Below, in pieces: positions 62,268 to 64,000 of a stretch of DNA of 64,000 bases. The DNA is from Bacteroidota bacterium (lineage in GTDB: Bacteria > Bacteroidota > Bacteroidia > Chitinophagales > Chitinophagaceae). The stretch is taken from the NCBI GenBank assembly GCA_018268085.1, contig JAFDXE010000005.1, forward strand, positions 102,132-166,131, written 5' to 3'. The translations under genes and the position numbers were made by a program. The notes under the pieces were generated by a model. It did no database searches. It was not told the origin of the DNA and saw only the letters and a program-made list of their open reading frames with translations. Position 1 is the stretch's first letter. Every line of letters begins with the position of its first letter.

Positions 62268-63017
62268 TTAGTTATCAGGATTTATTTCAGCCAGTTCTTT
62301 ACTGAGTTTTCTTGTTAAAGTAATTAACCTGTATTTTATATTGTCGTAGATCAATCCAAGCAACAAGGTTCCGGCTGCAATCAGCAACACGTACATTTTT
62401 ATTTTTGAATAAAATACTCCGGCAAATACGCCTCCAATAAAAAAGAAACTTATGATCCGGAACCGTAGCCGGATAGATGAAAGTAATTGCTTTTTCTGCT
62501 CAGGCGTTTTATAAAAAAATAATTGTGATAATTCAATCCCGAGGTCGGTAAACAGGCCGGTGAGATGTGTGGTTCTTACCACCGAACTGGAAATGGATGT
62601 TACCAGTGAATTCTGTAAACCCATTGCAAACAACAGGCTGCAGGCGATAATGTCGGGATGTTGTTGAATAATGTTTTCTCCCAGGAAGGGAATGGTGGTT
62701 AATATCAGCATTTCAACTATTGCGGGGGCGATGTATATATACCGGTCGTTCTTCCTCGAAATGATCTCTACAATTAAATTGGAAAAAAATGAACCAAGAA
62801 AGAAAGCCAGTATGTACAGGAAAAATATAACAGCCTCAACGAAGTTCAATTTAAATACTTCATCAACTAAAAAGGCAAAATGACCCGTTACGTTGGTTGT
62901 AAGTTTTTGTACAGATAAAAATCCGGCAACATTTACAATGCCGGCAACAAACGATAAGAGCGAAGCGATTTTGAGATTATGTGATAAAGTTCTTGTTTTG
63001 CCAATATGCCTGAACAT
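62268..63017 (-). CDS. YoaK/DUF1275 family membrane protein
   Basis: A 249-residue protein with about six or seven membrane helices. The N-terminal LLSFVAGIVNVAGFLSVQKLTTNVTGH and the segment ACSLLFAMGLQNSLVTSISSSVVRTTHLTGLFTDLG are the family signatures (a GxxxNAxG-like helix followed by a TxxTG motif). The function of YoaK proteins is not established; transport is assumed. It is convergent with the glycosyltransferase, with four bases between the stops. Confidence 0.9.
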   Translation of the reverse strand: MFRHIGKTRTLSHNLKIASLLSFVAGIVNVAGFLSVQKLTTNVTGHFAFLVDEVFKLNFVEAVIFFLYILAFFLGSFFSNLIVEIISRKNDRYIYIAPAIVEMLILTTIPFLGENIIQQHPDIIACSLLFAMGLQNSLVTSISSSVVRTTHLTGLFTDLGIELSQLFFYKTPEQKKQLLSSIRLRFRIISFFFIGGVFAGVFYSKIKMYVLLIAAGTLLLGLIYDNIKYRLITLTRKLSKELAEINPDN

Positions 63018-63103
63018 GCTGCGTTTGGTTTGCTGTATAAAGGTAACGACTTGCTGATGCTTTTATGATATGGGATGCAAAACAATTGTCGTTAACAGGT
63101 AAG

Positions 63104-63619
63104 TCACTGCAATTTTTTTAATGCCTGTTTGTATATTTTGCGAATACTTTCTTTCTCTTCCCGGTTAATGATGGCTTCTATTGTGGGAACAAGTTCATTG
63201 TTGTGATTTGTTTTCAATTGAAGAATGGCGCTCAAAGCAGTGGCGGCGCTCCACCTCACAACAGTGCCTTCATGTTCGGTATTTATGAGAAGGGCGTTAA
63301 TAGCATTATCGAGTTTAGTTTTAAATAAATGAGCAATATTTGCAATTACTTTTGCGCTTTCCCATTTTACTCTCGGTGCTTTTGAAGAAAGATGTTGAGT
63401 TACAAATTCAAAAACGTTTATGCCTGCCAGTTGTGGTTGTGTTTTTGTTGCAAATTCCAGTGCTTCAATGCAGGTTGCTTTACCGGGATCTTTTAAAGTA
63501 GCGGAAATTTCAACCAACTGTTCAGCCCTGATTGTTTTTGCGAGTAAAGCTTCGCTGATTTGTGTTGTTTTATCTTTTGGCTTTATTGATTTGGATTGAA
63601 GTAAGACTGAGAGATCCAT
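63104..63619 (-). CDS. HEAT-repeat-like protein
   Basis: A 171-residue, all-helical protein. Repeating units such as APRVKWESAKVIANIAHLF (about residues 84-102) and GTVVRWSAATALSAILQL (about 117-134) show the VRWxAAxAL pattern of HEAT repeats, and the last helix is ESIRKIYKQALKKL. There is no signal peptide or membrane helix. It is likely a cytosolic protein-binding scaffold; partners are unknown. Confidence 0.8.
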   Translation of the reverse strand: MDLSVLLQSKSIKPKDKTTQISEALLAKTIRAEQLVEISATLKDPGKATCIEALEFATKTQPQLAGINVFEFVTQHLSSKAPRVKWESAKVIANIAHLFKTKLDNAINALLINTEHEGTVVRWSAATALSAILQLKTNHNNELVPTIEAIINREEKESIRKIYKQALKKLQ

Positions 63620-64000
63620 GTTTTCAATTTTTTGGGTAAACGTATACTATATTGGTTTGATAAGCAAACACTGAAGAATACTGTGAGCAATTTTTCATTG
63701 ATAAAATTACAGACTGTTACTGTAGCGGAATAATTTAAGTACCTGAATAAAATCCTGGCTTAATGATTTGTGTGACAGGGATTGGCGGAAAGATCAGCAA
63801 AAGTAAAATAAACAGGAAGCTGGCTGACAGGCTGTTTGTAACCACTGAGGGCACGAAGGTTTGCACAGTGTTGCACAGAAAAAATCAACGATCACCTTTC
63901 AAATCCTAAATGTCCGCGTTCCAAAACTGTATTGAAAAGGAATTGCCTTGATTTCATCCGCTTAAAATGCCTTTCTATATTGATAGCCTGCGCAAAACTG
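63620..64000. other. Non-coding end of the window
   Basis: About 380 bases without a credible gene. The segment 63861-63878 has a tandem TTGCACAG repeat with a 10-base period, within a stretch (CACTGAGGGCACGAAGG) of the kind often seen in intergenic repeats of Bacteroidota. No promoter, RNA or terminator was recognised. Confidence 0.45.

Overview
The window looks like part of a Bacteroidota chromosome, most likely a Chitinophagaceae-type organism. Supporting signs are two proteins with type IX secretion (T9SS) C-terminal sorting domains, several Bacteroidota-style promoters (TAnnTTTG -7 boxes, some with a TTTG-like -33), A-rich leaders with weak Shine-Dalgarno sites, a CarH-like MerR beside an ECF sigma factor and carotenoid genes, and moderate-to-low GC. 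No rRNA, tRNA, CRISPR array, insertion sequence or phage gene was recognised.

Layout. 0-11 kb: a luciferase-like oxidoreductase, an orphan T9SS sorting domain, a 1306-residue secreted delta-60-repeat protein, a TPR sensor histidine kinase without an adjacent response regulator, a GNAT acetyltransferase and an ABC-F ATPase. 11-43.5 kb: a large surface-polysaccharide locus. It has nucleotide-sugar genes (wlbB, wlbA, a sugar N-formyltransferase, wecE, rmlB, rmlA, PglD-, SDR- and LegC/PglE-like genes), seven glycosyltransferases including a WecF homologue, a PglC-like initiating transferase, two flippases, two paralogous polymerase candidates on the opposite strand, three asparagine-synthase-type amidotransferases, a deacetylase, a methyltransferase and a GNAT. 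RmlA, RmlB, WecE, the formyltransferase and WecF together suggest a 4-formamido-4,6-dideoxygalactose residue. rmlC, rmlD and the export (Wza/Wzc) genes are absent.

43.6-49.4 kb: a light and genome-damage neighbourhood. It holds a CarH-like B12 MerR regulator with a long palindrome at the start codon of the next gene (an ECF sigma factor), idi, a CruF-like carotenoid gene, a UmuD homologue with altered catalytic positions, a 2H-phosphoesterase-like protein, a PA0069-type radical SAM protein and an unknown 122-residue protein. 49.5-53.2 kb: the most unusual block. One promoter precedes three tiny ORFs interleaved with two strong terminators, then a 119-residue protein that resembles the N-terminal domain of the neighbouring BCS1-like AAA+ ATPase, a 12-bp hairpin, that ATPase, and the RNA ligase RtcB. 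I read this as a candidate RNA-repair module with an attenuated leader.

53.3-55.5 kb: an AmgK-like sugar kinase fused to a RapZ C-terminal domain, followed by a MurU-like uridylyltransferase (cell-wall sugar recycling). 55.5-61 kb: a tightly packed minus-strand operon of three radical SAM proteins (two with B12-type N-termini) and two methyltransferases, with no recognisable substrate gene, divergent from a glycosyltransferase. 62-64 kb: a YoaK/DUF1275 membrane protein, a HEAT-like protein and a non-coding end. Starts were corrected by hand where the longest frame began upstream of the conserved N-terminus.
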